A DNA stretch of 64,000 nt from Tardiphaga alba (GTDB lineage Bacteria; Pseudomonadota; Alphaproteobacteria; Rhizobiales; Xanthobacteraceae), in contig NZ_CP036498.1 of the NCBI RefSeq assembly GCF_018279705.1, forward strand, positions 620,001 to 684,000, in the 5' to 3' direction. Made by a program: the position numbers and the translations under genes. Each line of letters begins with the position of its first letter. Position 1 is the stretch's first letter. Shown one piece after another: positions 18,147 through 27,831 of the stretch. The notes under the pieces were generated by a model, which had not been told where the DNA came from, did no database searches, and saw only the letters and a program-made list of their open reading frames with translations.

Positions 18147-19787
18147 ATGTCGACTGCTGAAACCACCATGAGCCCGAGCGATCTGCGTGCGCTCGCCGAA
18201 ACTTCCAACGCCTGGCCGTTCGAGCAGGCGAAGGCGCTGGTGGCTCGCTTGAAGAAACATCCGAAGGACGAAGTGCTGTTCGAGACCGGCTACGGCCCCT
18301 CGGGCCTGCCGCATATTGGCACCTTCGGCGAAGTGGCGCGCACCACCATGGTGCGTCATGCCTTCCGCGTTCTCACCGAAGACAAGATCAAGACGCGCCT
18401 GCTCGCCTTCTCGGACGACATGGACGGTTTCCGCAAGGTGCCGGACAATGTGCCGAACAAGGAGATGCTGGCACAGCATCTCGGCAAGCCGCTGACATCA
18501 GTGCCGGATCCAATCGAAGAGGGCGTATCGTTCGGCGCGGCCAACAATGCGCGGCTGCGCGCCTTCCTCGATCATTTCGGCTTCGACTACGAATTCGCAT
18601 CAAGCACCGACTACTACAAGTCCGGCCGTTTCGACGCCACGCTGCTGCGCATGCTCGAAGTCTACGACAAGGTGATGGACATCATCCTGCCGACGCTCGG
18701 CCCCGATCGCCGCGCCACCTATTCGCCATTCCTGCCGGTCAGCAAGACCACCGGCGTGGTGCTGCAGGTGCCGATGATCCGCCGCGACGTGAAGGCCGGC
18801 ACGATCACTTATATCGATCCCGATACGAATGAAGAGGTCACCACGCCCGTCACCGGCGGCGCGGTGAAGTGCCAGTGGAAGGCGGACTGGGCATTGCGCT
18901 GGGCTGCACTCGGCGTCGATTACGAAATGGCCGGCAAGGATCTCATCGACTCCGTCAAGCTCTCGGGCAAGATCTGCGCGGCGCTCGGCGGCACGGCGCC
19001 GGAAGGCTTCAATTACGAGCTCTTCCTCGACGAGAACGGCGGCAAGATCTCGAAGTCGAAGGGCAACGGCCTGACCATCGACGAATGGCTGCGCTACGCT
19101 TCGCCGGAATCGCTGTCGCTGTTCATGTATCGCGAGCCGAAGGCGGCGAAGCGTCTGTTCTTCGACGTCATCCCGCGCAATGTCGATGAGTATCAGCAGT
19201 TCAGCGACGGCTACAACCGCCAGGACGCCAAACAGCAGCTGTCCAATCCGGTCTGGCACATCCATGCCGGCAATCCGCCGAAGGTGGACATGCCGGTCAC
19301 GTTTCAGCTGCTGCTGACGCTGGTGTCGTCGTCGAACGCGGAGAATGCCGACACGCTGTGGGGCTTTATCGGCCGCTATCGCCCGGGCGTGAGTGCCGCG
19401 ACGCATCCGAAGCTGGATGCGATGGTCGGTTATGCGATCAACTACTATCGCGATTTTGTTGCGCCCACGAAAACCTTCCGCGAGCCCACCGATGTCGAGC
19501 GCGTGGCGCTGCAGGATCTCCGGGATGCGCTGTCGCGCCTTCCCGCAGAGACGACGGCCGAGGACATCCAGAACGCCGTCTACGAGATCGGCCGCCGCGA
19601 ACCGTTCCTCGATCACAAGAAGCCGGCCAAGGATGGCCGCCCCGGCGTGTCGCTGGACTGGTTCAACATGCTGTATCAAGTGCTGCTCGGCCAGGAGAAA
19701 GGCCCGCGCTTCGGCTCGTTCGTGGCTGTCTACGGCGTGCAGAATGCGATCAACATGATCGACGGGGCGCTGGCCCGGAGCGCGTAA
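18147..19787 (+). CDS. lysS: Lysine--tRNA ligase, class I
   Basis: This is a 546-residue class I lysyl-tRNA synthetase that charges tRNA-Lys in the cytoplasm. The HIGH-type motif is PHIGTFGEV near residue 52 and the KMSKS-type motif is KISKSKGNG. The Rossmann catalytic core is followed by the alpha-helical C-terminal anticodon domain. Class I LysRS is typical of archaea and many alphaproteobacteria, in place of the common class II enzyme. The gene is monocistronic and is followed by a palindromic element. Confidence 0.95.
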   Translation: MSTAETTMSPSDLRALAETSNAWPFEQAKALVARLKKHPKDEVLFETGYGPSGLPHIGTFGEVARTTMVRHAFRVLTEDKIKTRLLAFSDDMDGFRKVPDNVPNKEMLAQHLGKPLTSVPDPIEEGVSFGAANNARLRAFLDHFGFDYEFASSTDYYKSGRFDATLLRMLEVYDKVMDIILPTLGPDRRATYSPFLPVSKTTGVVLQVPMIRRDVKAGTITYIDPDTNEEVTTPVTGGAVKCQWKADWALRWAALGVDYEMAGKDLIDSVKLSGKICAALGGTAPEGFNYELFLDENGGKISKSKGNGLTIDEWLRYASPESLSLFMYREPKAAKRLFFDVIPRNVDEYQQFSDGYNRQDAKQQLSNPVWHIHAGNPPKVDMPVTFQLLLTLVSSSNAENADTLWGFIGRYRPGVSAATHPKLDAMVGYAINYYRDFVAPTKTFREPTDVERVALQDLRDALSRLPAETTAEDIQNAVYEIGRREPFLDHKKPAKDGRPGVSLDWFNMLYQVLLGQEKGPRFGSFVAVYGVQNAINMIDGALARSA

Positions 19788-19796
19788 GCTCCGACT

Positions 19797-19895
19797 GTCG
19801 TCACCCGGCTTGACCGGGTGACCCAGTACTCACGGCTGCCAGTGACAGCACAACCGCCAGCGCTTACTGGATCGCCCGGTCGAGCCGGGCGATGA
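19797..19895. repeat. Palindromic element family B, copy 1
   Basis: This is a 99 bp element with two hairpins facing each other. The left one is TCACCCGGCTTGACCGGGTGA followed by CCCAGTA; the right one is TTACTGGATCGCCCGGTCGAGCCGGGCGATGA. Related copies are at 24301-24401 and 46245-46343. It follows the lysyl-tRNA synthetase stop by 9 bp, on the 3' side of both flanking genes. Confidence 0.85.
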
Positions 19896-19913
19896 AAATG
19901 CTCGTTGTCGTTG

Positions 19914-20426
19914 TTACTTCGGCGCAGCCGAAGCCGTTGCCGGTGCGATCGGTTCGGGCATTGCCGATGAGTGGTGATGTGCGATCAGCCATTTTCCGTC
20001 GCGATAGACATAGTTGTAGCTGTAGCGCGCCTGCACCTGGACGGTCTCGCCCGGCGCCTTGCCGGCCAGCGTGAACGTATAAGTCCCGACATCGCTCGCC
20101 GAGTTGCAGCCGATCCGCACCGTCCTTGTGTTGATCACGCCCTTCGGCCGCTTCTGCAGGAATTCGACGAAATAGGCCTGGATGCTGGCGCGGTTGGTGC
20201 GGGGCGTGTTGGAGACGGTCGGCAGCAAGACGGCGTCGGCCGCGTAATTATCGGTGACCTTGACCGGATCCAGCGTCTGCAGCGACGCATTCCAGCGATC
20301 GAACAGGCCTTCGATCTGCTTTTCGGAGACCGCGACGCAGGTCATCGGCTTTGCCGAAGCGGGGACGATCTGGGTGAAAAATGCCAGCGCACCGGCACAT
20401 GCAGCGAGTTTCGACAGATGGCTCAT
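19914..20426 (-). CDS. SgcJ/EcaC-family (NTF2-like) secreted protein
   Basis: This is a 170-residue protein with a signal peptide (cleavage near PASAKP) and an NTF2-like cone fold of the SgcJ/EcaC and CaMKII-association-domain type. The typical pattern is present: an initial helix VSEKQIEGLFDRWNASLQTLDPVKVTDNY-like, the segment AVLLPT, and a C-terminal strand YRDGKWLIAHHHSS. Members are often annotated as oxidoreductases without evidence, so the role is unknown; probable location is the periplasm. Confidence 0.82.
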   Translation of the reverse strand: MSHLSKLAACAGALAFFTQIVPASAKPMTCVAVSEKQIEGLFDRWNASLQTLDPVKVTDNYAADAVLLPTVSNTPRTNRASIQAYFVEFLQKRPKGVINTRTVRIGCNSASDVGTYTFTLAGKAPGETVQVQARYSYNYVYRDGKWLIAHHHSSAMPEPIAPATASAAPK

Positions 20427-20550
20427 GATGCTTTCCTCGTGTGGAACTTTGACAACGAGGCAGCACTAGGCGATCGGTTCCCGCAAAGATAGCGGCACCC
20501 TCACGTTTTCAGGTGATATAATTACCCGTTCGAGTAGAAAATCTGGCGTT

Positions 20551-21180
20551 TTACTGACTGGCCCACACGATCCGGGCAATCCACTCGATATCTTGCACTG
20601 CAAAACTGCGGTCCACATGGCTCGGATTGAGCGACTGCAGCTCCAGCAGCTTGGTGGTCCGGCGCTTCAGCTCCTTGGCCATCACCTCGCCATCCCGGGT
20701 CTTCACCACGACGCGGTCACCCTTGCGGATCTGAGCATTCGGCGACACCACGATGATGTCGCCGTCGCGATAGGCCGGCTTCATCGAATCGCCCGAGATC
20801 GTCAGCGCATAGGCGTGTTCGTCATTCACCGAGGGCAGGCCGACTTCGTCCCAGCCCTTGCTGCCGACCGGAAAGCCGGCATCGTCGAAGAACCCGCCTT
20901 GGCCCGCTTGCGCGAAGCCGAGCAACGGCACCGATTGCACGATCTTTCGCGTGCCCTCGATCAGCGACACGAAGGCCTCGATCGGCACACCGGTTGCCTG
21001 CAGCGCTTTCGACACCGACTCGGTCGAAGGCCAGCGCTCGCGCCCCTCATTGGTGATGCGCTTGGATTTGTTGAACGTCGTGGCGTCCAGTCCCGCCTTC
21101 TTGGCGAGCGCAGATGCGGTCATACCGTTGCGTTCGGCGAGCAGGTCGAGTGCGTTCCAGATCTGGGCATGGGTCAGCAT
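20551..21180 (-). CDS. S24 family (LexA/CI-like) helix-turn-helix repressor
   Basis: This is a 209-residue repressor. Residues 1-70 form a phage-type HTH domain (SALAKKAGLDATTFNKSK). The C-terminal S24 peptidase domain has the catalytic Ser in ISGDSMKP and the Lys in VMAKELKRR. An Ala-Gly pair in FAQAGQG is at the place where CI/LexA proteins cut themselves. No phage genes are nearby, so it is probably a chromosomal stress regulator rather than a prophage repressor. Its targets are unknown. Confidence 0.88.
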   Translation of the reverse strand: MLTHAQIWNALDLLAERNGMTASALAKKAGLDATTFNKSKRITNEGRERWPSTESVSKALQATGVPIEAFVSLIEGTRKIVQSVPLLGFAQAGQGGFFDDAGFPVGSKGWDEVGLPSVNDEHAYALTISGDSMKPAYRDGDIIVVSPNAQIRKGDRVVVKTRDGEVMAKELKRRTTKLLELQSLNPSHVDRSFAVQDIEWIARIVWASQ

Positions 21181-21434
21181 GGGTCTCGTCCCTCGGCGTC
21201 ATGGCCCGGCATTCGCCTGGCACGGTGAGTCGTGATGGCAACTAGGAATTATTGCCGCGGTTCCGGGATTTACGCAACTGGGATCTGAAAAAAATGTGCG
21301 GCCTTGAGTTGCGACCTCGCCGCCGATACGGTCGGCCGCCGACACCCGAACGGACGTATCGCGGGTCGTCCGCACGCCACCGAGAACAACTTCGAGAAGA
21401 ATCTGGAAAGCCCGTCAGTTGGAAAGCCCGGCGA

Positions 21435-21776
21435 TTGCGCAGCATCTATAAAATCTGTCCGGCGCCGCAATGGCGCGAAGCCGAACGCCAGGGCACCTAT
21501 CGCGGCAGCGCCGACGACATCCGGGACGGCTTCATCCATTTTTCCACCGCCGCCCAGCTCGATGGCACGTTGAAGAAGTATTATAGCGGCCAGAGCGGCC
21601 TGTTTCTGATCGCAGTGGACAGGGACGCGCTCGGCGACGAATTGCGCTGGGAGCCTTCCCGTGGCGGCGACCTGTTTCCGCATCTTTATGGCGAGCTCGA
21701 TCTCGGCACCGTCACCGCCGTGATGGACCTGCGGCTGCGCGCCGACGGCAGCCATGTCATTCCGGAGTTGTCTTAA
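21435..21776 (+). CDS. DUF952 domain-containing protein
   Basis: This is a 113-residue protein beginning at a TTG (LRSIYKIC) preceded by GGAAAG. The frame is open for 61 more codons upstream, but that part is Arg-rich and looks non-coding. DUF952 features are the starting strand (IYKI), the DGFIHFST motif and the RGGDLFPHLYG motif. It ends in TAA immediately followed by the GTG of pyrD, so the two are co-translated. The function of the family is not known. Confidence 0.8.
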   Translation: MRSIYKICPAPQWREAERQGTYRGSADDIRDGFIHFSTAAQLDGTLKKYYSGQSGLFLIAVDRDALGDELRWEPSRGGDLFPHLYGELDLGTVTAVMDLRLRADGSHVIPELS

Positions 21777-22871
21777 GTGATCCGTGCCTTCGATGCCTTT
21801 TCCCTGCCGATGCTGCGCATGCTGGATCCGGAAGATGCCCACCGCCTCGCCATCCGCGGGCTGAAACTGCTGCCTTATGCAAAGCCGCGACCGGATGATC
21901 CGAAGCTCGCAGTGCGAGCCTTCGGCCTGAATTTCCCGAACCCCATCGGCATCGCCGCCGGCTTCGACAAACATGCCGAAGCGCCGGACGCGCTGCTGCG
22001 CCTCGGCTTCGGCTTTGCCGAGATCGGCACGGTGACGCCGCTGCCGCAGCCTGGCAATCCGCGTCCGCGTTTGTTTCGTCTTGAGCGCGATGAAGCGGTG
22101 ATCAACCGTTTCGGCTTCAACAGCGAGGGGGCCGAGCCCGTGCTGCGACGCCTCGCGGCGCGCGCGCAACGCGGTGGCATCGTCGGTGTCAATGTGGGTG
22201 CAAACAAAGAGTCCACCGATCGCACGCAGGACTATGTGAAGCTGATCGAGACTTTTGCGCCGGTGGCCAGCTATTTCACCGTCAATGTCTCCTCGCCAAA
22301 CACGCCGGGCCTGCGCAACCTGCAGCAGGCCTCCGAGCTGAACGATCTGCTCGCCCGCGTCATCGAGGCGCGCGACCGCGTTCGCAAGACCGCCGGTGAG
22401 TCGCCGGTGCTCCTGAAGATCGCGCCGGATCTCGGCCTCGCCGATCTCGACGATGTCGTGCATGTGGCCCGTTCCCGCGGCGTCGATGGCATGATCGTCG
22501 CCAACACCACCATCGGCCGCCCGCCCAGCCTGCGCGACAAGGCGAAGGCCACGGAAACCGGCGGCCTGTCCGGGCGTCCGCTGTTTCGCCTTTCCACACG
22601 CATGGTCGCCGAAACTTTTGTGCGCGTGGAGGGTGCCTTCCCGCTGATTGGTGCCGGCGGCATTGATAGCGGTGGCGCTGCGCTCACAAAAATCCGCGCC
22701 GGTGCGAGCCTGATCCAGGTCTATTCGTCGCTGGTCTATAAGGGGCTTGGCCTGGTCGATGCGATCAAGTCGGATCTCTCGTCAACGCTGCTGCGTACGG
22801 GACGAGATTCGCTGTCCGAGATCGTCGGCGCGGATGCGGCGACGATTACCGCGGAAGATTGGCCGGTGTAA
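21777..22871 (+). CDS. pyrD: Dihydroorotate dehydrogenase (quinone), class 2
   Basis: This is a 364-residue inner-membrane-associated flavoenzyme that oxidises dihydroorotate to orotate in pyrimidine synthesis, passing electrons to quinone. The class 2 signs are the N-terminal amphipathic extension (LRMLDPEDAHRLAIRGL), the FMN site PNPIGIAAGFDKHAE and the catalytic serine loop NVSSPNTPGLR. The C-terminal phosphate site is IGAGGIDSGG. The start is a GTG directly after the DUF952 stop codon. Confidence 0.95.
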   Translation: MIRAFDAFSLPMLRMLDPEDAHRLAIRGLKLLPYAKPRPDDPKLAVRAFGLNFPNPIGIAAGFDKHAEAPDALLRLGFGFAEIGTVTPLPQPGNPRPRLFRLERDEAVINRFGFNSEGAEPVLRRLAARAQRGGIVGVNVGANKESTDRTQDYVKLIETFAPVASYFTVNVSSPNTPGLRNLQQASELNDLLARVIEARDRVRKTAGESPVLLKIAPDLGLADLDDVVHVARSRGVDGMIVANTTIGRPPSLRDKAKATETGGLSGRPLFRLSTRMVAETFVRVEGAFPLIGAGGIDSGGAALTKIRAGASLIQVYSSLVYKGLGLVDAIKSDLSSTLLRTGRDSLSEIVGADAATITAEDWPV

Positions 22872-22874
22872 CTT

Positions 22875-22963
22875 GTAGCCCGGATGGAGCGTAGCGAAAT
22901 CCGGGGACCGGCAATGTGCTGATGCCCTGATTCCCGGGTTGCGCTTCGCTCCATCCGGGCTAC
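22875..22963. repeat. REPIN family A, copy 2 (89 bp, GTAG...CTAC)
   Basis: Two inverted REP-like hairpins, each with GTAG at its outer end. The left hairpin is CCCGGAT...ATCCGGG; the right one is the reciprocal. The right-hand end CTAC, read on the minus strand, supplies the TAG stop (22960-22962) of the MATE gene. The element lies between the convergent pyrD and MATE genes. Confidence 0.9.
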
Positions 22964-24288
22964 GAAAACGTCTTCCTCAACAACGCCGGATACCTCATTG
23001 CCTGCAACCCGCCGCGTGCGATGTAATGCACCAGCAGCGCGCCCCAAAGGCCGGCATTGCCCCACGGCTTCAGCAGGAACCATCCCGCAAAGAAGCACAC
23101 CAGCGACAGCACCATCAGATTGCGCATGTCGCGCGCCCAGGTGGCACCGATGAACACGCCGTCATAGGCAAAGGCGAATACGCCCAGCACCGGCGCCAGC
23201 GCCACCAGCCAGAGAAATTCGCGCGCCAGCACGCGCACATCGGCGCTCGCCGTCATCGCATCGATCAGTACGCCACCGCCGAGCGCATAGATCAGGCTCA
23301 GCGCGATGGCGAAGCCAAAGCCCCAGACGATCACCAGCCTGACGGCACTGACAAAGCCGAGACGATTGCGTGCGCCATAGGCGCGCCCGCAGAGCTGCTC
23401 GGCCGCGCTGGCGAGGCCATCGAGAAAGAAGGCGCTGATCAGTAGGAAATTGCCAAGCACGGAATTGGCGGCGAGGGTGAGATCGCCCGCCCGCGCGCCC
23501 TGCGCCGTGAAGAACAGAAAGGCAGTGATCAGCGCTGCCGTGCGGATCAGGATGTCGCGATTGACCGCCATCGTGTGCGTGAGCTTGTCGCGCTCCAGCA
23601 GCACTGCCCATGGTGCGGTGAGCCTGCCACCGGTGATCCGCCATGCGATGATGACGCCGAGCAGAAGACCGGTGCCCTCGGCCACCACCGACGCCGCTGC
23701 GGCGCCAACGATGCTCATGTCGAGCACCAGCACGAACAGCAGCGTTGTCGCCATGTTGACGGCGTTGATGACGATCTGCACACCCAGCGCCAGCGAGGCG
23801 CGCGCCTGGCCGACCAGCCAGCCGACCACGACGAAGTTCGACAGCACCAGCGGCGCCGACCAGATGCGCACGGTGAAATAGTGATGGGCCGCCTCGGTGA
23901 CCCCCGCGCTGCCGCCCATGGCGGTGAGCAGCACATAAGCGAGCGGCACCTGCAGCAGGATCAGTAGCGCGCCGATGGCACCGGAGATGATGAAGCCGCG
24001 CGGCAGCAGCGCCCGCAGTTCCTGCCGGTCGTCGGCGCCCAGCGCTTGCGCGGTGAAAGCCACCGTGCTCATGCGCAGGAAGCCGAACAGCCAGAATGTG
24101 CAGTCGAACAGCACCGACGCCATCGCCACGCCGCCGAGCAGCGTCGCGTCGCCGAGCCGGCCGATCGCCATGGTCGCGACGATGCCGAGCATCGGCGTGG
24201 TGAGATTGGCCAGCATCGCCGGCCCCGCGATGGAGAACACATCGCGGGTGGTGGCGGGATGGAATATGGGGGAGGCCGTTGTCGTCAT
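22960..24288 (-). CDS. MATE family efflux transporter (DinF-like)
   Basis: This is a 442-residue inner-membrane exporter with twelve predicted hydrophobic segments. It starts MTTTASPIFHPATTRDVFSI and the first helix carries the GPAMLANLTTPMLGIV motif of the DinF branch. It shows little similarity by eye to the MATE protein at 1011-2456, so the two are not recent duplicates. The stop codon is TAG within the GTAG end of the adjoining palindromic element. Confidence 0.9.
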   Translation of the reverse strand: MTTTASPIFHPATTRDVFSIAGPAMLANLTTPMLGIVATMAIGRLGDATLLGGVAMASVLFDCTFWLFGFLRMSTVAFTAQALGADDRQELRALLPRGFIISGAIGALLILLQVPLAYVLLTAMGGSAGVTEAAHHYFTVRIWSAPLVLSNFVVVGWLVGQARASLALGVQIVINAVNMATTLLFVLVLDMSIVGAAAASVVAEGTGLLLGVIIAWRITGGRLTAPWAVLLERDKLTHTMAVNRDILIRTAALITAFLFFTAQGARAGDLTLAANSVLGNFLLISAFFLDGLASAAEQLCGRAYGARNRLGFVSAVRLVIVWGFGFAIALSLIYALGGGVLIDAMTASADVRVLAREFLWLVALAPVLGVFAFAYDGVFIGATWARDMRNLMVLSLVCFFAGWFLLKPWGNAGLWGALLVHYIARGGLQAMRYPALLRKTFS

Positions 24289-24300
24289 TGTGCAGTTTCT

Positions 24301-24401
24301 GTCGTTGCCCGGCTTGACCGGGCAACCCAGTAAACAGCATCGGGAATGATGAAGCGCTGATGCTTGCGTCTACTGGGTTACCCGCTTGCGCGGATAACGA
24401 C
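24301..24401. repeat. Palindromic element family B, copy 2
   Basis: This is a 101 bp element. The left hairpin is GTTGCCCGGCTTGACCGGGCAAC followed by CCAGTA; the right arm is TACTGGGTTACCCGCTTGCGCGGATAAC, with a partly decayed stem. It lies between the MATE gene start and the end of the small membrane protein gene. Confidence 0.8.
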
Positions 24402-24416
24402 AGTTGGTAGTACCCA

Positions 24417-24731
24417 TCAGCGCCGCGAACTGAACAACCGCGAGATCAGCCAGATCGGCACCACGATCACCGCGCCCAGCAGGAAATAGCGCCACAGCCC
24501 GCTGATGGCATCGAAGCCGAAGTCGTAGATCCACTGGAACAGGCGGCGGATCGAATACACGATATTCCACGGATCGAAGCCGATGGCCGCGAGCACCACG
24601 CCAACCAGGACCGACAGCAGCACCAGGCGGCCGAGCACCGCGAGCGGCGATCCACCAAGGAAGCGTGACAGGCCGTCATTCTGTGCCGGCAGACTGCGCC
24701 CCGAAGCGTCGCGGGTCTCGTTTGGTTGCAT
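24417..24731 (-). CDS. Small membrane protein, DUF6460-like
   Basis: This is a 104-residue protein with a polar N-terminus (MQPNETRDASG), two or three hydrophobic segments (LAVLGRLVLLSVLVGVVLAA and YFLLGAVIVVPIWLIS) and a basic end (RLFSSRR). The central FDPWNIVYSIRRLFQW stretch between the helices is well formed. The start was chosen at the ATG preceded by GGAGAG. The family name is from memory of rhizobial proteins of this pattern; the function is unknown. Confidence 0.7.
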   Translation of the reverse strand: MQPNETRDASGRSLPAQNDGLSRFLGGSPLAVLGRLVLLSVLVGVVLAAIGFDPWNIVYSIRRLFQWIYDFGFDAISGLWRYFLLGAVIVVPIWLISRLFSSRR

Positions 24732-24817
24732 CGTGCTCTCCTGCGCGAAATGGCGCGTTGATCTTAGTCGGTATGAGGGAGATGGGGAACCCGGCTGCGG
24801 CGTCAAGACGTAGGGTC

Positions 24818-24906
24818 GTAGCCCGGATGGAGCGCAGCGAAATCCGGGGACCGGCGAATTGCTGATACTCTGATTCCCGGATTACGCTGCGCTCCATCCG
24901 GGCTAC
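24818..24906. repeat. REPIN family A, copy 3 (89 bp, GTAG...CTAC)
   Basis: This copy has the same length and the same orientation of its inner sequence as copies 2, 4 and 5. The right-hand CTAC at 24903-24906 gives the TAG stop of the DNA ligase gene on the minus strand. Confidence 0.92.
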
Positions 24907-26706
24907 AAGGCCTCGGCCTTTAACATCCGCTCCAGCGTCTCCAGCCGATCGGCTTCGCGAGGCGGCTTGTCCCAGCGCAGGCGGCTGATGCGCGGGAAGC
25001 GCATCGCCACGCCCGACTTGTGCCGCGGTGAGCGCGCCAGCCCCTCGAAGGCCACTTCCAACACCAGCCCCTTGTCCGGCTCATGCGTCACATGACGCAC
25101 GGGCCCGAACTTCTCCGTCGTGTTGCGACGAACGAAGCGATCGATCTGCAACAGCTCTTCATCGGTGAAGCCGAAATAGGCCTTGCCGACCGGCACCAGC
25201 CGATCGCCGTCATCGCCATCGGTCCAGACGCCGAAGGTGTAATCCGAATAGAATGATGAGCGCTTGCCATGGCCGCGCTGGGCATACATCAGCACAGCGT
25301 CGATGATATGCGGATCGCGCTTCCACTTCCACCACTGGCCCTTCGGCCGCCCCGGCACATAAGCGGAATCACGACGCTTCAGCATGACGCCTTCGACGGC
25401 CTCAGCGTCCTCGCCGGCGCCAGCACTGGCGGGATCGGCGCGCGCGGCGGTGAGTGCTTCCCAATCGGTAAAGGCGATCTGCTCGGAGAGATCGATGCGC
25501 TCATCGTCGAGTTCGGCGATGAAGGTTTCCAGCCTCCTGCGCCGTTCCTCGAACGGCAGCTCGCGCAAATCGCTCTCGCCGTCGCTGAGCAGGTCATAGG
25601 CGCGCAGATGGATCGGATAATCCTTCATGAGCTTCGGCGTCACGCTCTTGCGGTTGAGCCGTTGCTGCAACACGTTGAACGACTGCACGCGTTTGTCGCG
25701 CAGCACCAGGAGCTCGCCATCGATGGCGCCGGGGAGACGCAGCGACGGCACCAGATCGGGGAAGCTTGCCGTGATGTCCTCGCCCGACCGCGAATAGAGT
25801 CGTGTAATAAGCTTGCCGTCCTCATCCGCGCCGCTATTGGCCTGGATGCGGATGCCGTCCCATTTCCATTCGGCTGTGAACTCGCTGGCGTTGAGGCTGG
25901 CGAGATCGCCGTCCTCCACCGCATGCGCCAGCATCACCGGCCGGAACGGCGCGGGATCGAGATTGACCGGCTTCTCGGCTCGGCCTTCGAGCCAGGCGAA
26001 CAGCTCGCCATAAGGCGGCGCCAGGCCCGGCCAGATCAGCTCGACATCATGCGGGTCCTTGTCGCCAAGCATCGCAGCGGCCGTCTTGGCGAGCCGCGCG
26101 GAAATGCCGATGCGTAAGCTCCCGGTGACGAGCTTCAGCAGCGCCCAGCGTCCGGTTTCGTCGAGCTCATCGAGCCAGCGCATGAGCTGGGCCGGGAGTT
26201 CGGATTTGCCAAGCGTGCGGAGTGTGGTGACGACTTCGGTGAGCGTGGGTGGAGGCGGATTGTTGTGAAAGTGCGAAGGCGCTGGCTCTTCACCTCTCCC
26301 TCCGGGGAGAGGTCGCGCCCACTTGGGCGCGGGTGAGGGGCACCACATGCGCCGTTGCCTGTGGCGCCCCCTCACCCGCCGCCTTCGGCGTCGACCTCTC
26401 CCCGGTGGGGAGAGGTGAAAAAAGGGCGGCGCGTGGGGCAGGCCACATAAATGCCACTGTCTCCGAGAGATCGCCGACATAGTCGTAGGACAGTTCGAAC
26501 AGCACCGGATCAGTCCGCGACGCGATCAGGTCCCGGATCAATCCAGCCTTCGCATGTTTGAACGACAGCCCGCCCGTCAGCGCCGCCAATGCATAGCCGC
26601 GATCGGGATCCGGCACTTCGCGGAAATAGCCGACCAGCAGCCGCAGCTTGTTGTTGCGGCCGGGCTCATAAGCGAGGCGATCCAGCAGCTCGGCAAAGCG
26701 GTTCAT
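24903..26706 (-). pseudogene. ATP-dependent DNA ligase (cisplatin damage response type), interrupted by a palindromic element
   Basis: The N-terminal 96 residues (from MNRFAELLDRLAYEPGRNNK to DLSETVAFMWPAP) are read from an ATG at 26706. A 131 bp palindrome then occupies 26289-26419. The rest of the enzyme (NNPPPPTLTEVVTTLRTLGK onward, 461 codons) is in another frame, and the N-terminal frame stops at 26290, inside the element's GGTGAA end. The C-terminal part holds the adenylation motif EWKWDGIRI, with Lys as the AMP acceptor, and the rest of the nucleotidyltransferase and OB domains. It could still be made from an internal start. The ATG overlaps the exonuclease stop (ATGA), so the original pair was co-translated. 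The gene is probably inactive as a full ligase. Confidence 0.8.
26289..26419. repeat. 131-bp palindromic element (family C) inside the ligase gene
   Basis: The outer ends are the inverted repeats TTCACCTCTCCC and GGGAGAGGTGAA. Inside are further hairpins: CCTCTCC...GGAGAGG, GCGCCCACTTGGGCGC, CACCACATG...TGTGGCG and CCGCCGCCTTCGGCG. It resembles the elements at 47582-47743 and 50021-50181 in its CTCTCCC and CCCTCACCCG blocks, but the internal order differs. Confidence 0.82.
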
Positions 26707-27743
26707 GCGTCCGCACTCTCGCCGGCCGGAAGGGACTCTTCCTCCTCTTCGTCGCCATAGCCCACCAGCGCCAGCGGTCGCGCGATCAGCCCCTTGCTCT
26801 GGCACCAATGCACCAGCGCATCTTCCTGTCCGTGCGTGACCCAGATTTCTCCAGCACCGGTCGCGCCGATGGTGGCGCAAAGCCCGTCCCAATCCGCATG
26901 ATCGGAAATAATCAGCGGCAGCTCGATGCCACGCTGCCGCGCGCGCGCACGCACGCGCATCCATCCGGATGCAAAGGCCGTGACCGGATCGGGAAAACGC
27001 CGCGTCCACAGATCGGACGTCGCCGATGGCGGTGCCAGTGTGATGGTGCCGGCGAGGTCGGCCTTCTTCACGCCCTTCACCGGGCGCAGCTCGCCGAGAT
27101 CGATGCCGCGCTGCTGATAGTAACTGGTGATCTTCTCCATGGCGCCATGCAGATAGATTGGTGCGTCGTAGCCGGCCTCGCGGATCAGCTTGATCACCCG
27201 CTGCGCCTTTCCCAACGAATAGGCACCGACCAGATGCGCCCGCTCCGGAAACAGTGCAACGGAGGCCAGCAGCTTGCGCACCTCATCCGCGGCATCGCCG
27301 TGCCGAAACACCGGCAGGCCGAACGTTGCTTCGGTGATGAACACATCGCACGGCACCACCTCGAACGGCGTACAGGTCGGATCATGCGCGTCCTTGTAGT
27401 CGCCGGAGGCGACGATGCAGGTGCCCTTGCAAGTCACCGCGATCTGCGCGGAGCCGAGTACATGCCCGGCCGGATGGCAGGAGATGGTGACGTCGCCGAG
27501 TTTGAGGCTTTCGCCGTAGGAAATTTCCTGCGTCGAACCCGCAAAATTCTCCCCATAGCGCAGCCGCATCATGTCCAGCGTCTCCCGCGTCGCCAGCACG
27601 GCGCCATGGCCGGGGCGGGCGTGGTCGGAATGGCCGTGGGTAATGACCGCACGATCGACCGGTCTGACCGGATCGATGTGGAATCCACCGGGTTTGCAGA
27701 GAAGGCCGGCCGGTTCGGGGATCAGGATGTCTTGCGGGCGCAT
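26703..27743 (-). CDS. Ligase-associated DNA exonuclease (metallo-beta-lactamase fold)
   Basis: This is a 346-residue nuclease of the MBL / beta-CASP type that accompanies the ATP-dependent ligase in bacterial DNA-damage modules. The metal motif HGHSDHARPG is near residue 38. Other metal ligands are in CHPAGHVLGSAQI and GDYKDAHDPTCTPFE, and the C-terminal motif ISDHADWDGL is present. The start was set at MRPQDILIPEP; a Met two codons upstream (27749) is equally possible. The stop overlaps the ligase ATG. Confidence 0.9.
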   Translation of the reverse strand: MRPQDILIPEPAGLLCKPGGFHIDPVRPVDRAVITHGHSDHARPGHGAVLATRETLDMMRLRYGENFAGSTQEISYGESLKLGDVTISCHPAGHVLGSAQIAVTCKGTCIVASGDYKDAHDPTCTPFEVVPCDVFITEATFGLPVFRHGDAADEVRKLLASVALFPERAHLVGAYSLGKAQRVIKLIREAGYDAPIYLHGAMEKITSYYQQRGIDLGELRPVKGVKKADLAGTITLAPPSATSDLWTRRFPDPVTAFASGWMRVRARARQRGIELPLIISDHADWDGLCATIGATGAGEIWVTHGQEDALVHWCQSKGLIARPLALVGYGDEEEEESLPAGESADA

Positions 27744-27831
27744 GGTCATGATATAGGCCCGCTCGGGGCCGGTTGAAGTCATCGAGCGAACGCCCCTCGC
27801 TTTGCCCGGTTCCCTTATGGCGCACGTCTTC

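Noticed and set aside
20551..21180. Prophage indicated by the CI-like repressor
   Set aside because: No integrase, structural or lysis genes nearby; neighbours are housekeeping genes.
23162..24340. 392-codon second frame on the same strand as the second MATE gene
   Set aside because: It is an Arg-rich shifted frame of the MATE gene.
26420..26480. Ligase start at 26480 giving one continuous 525-codon frame
   Set aside because: The first 75 or so codons translate the palindrome into Arg/Pro-rich sequence and lack the ligase N-terminal domain, which is clear in another frame.
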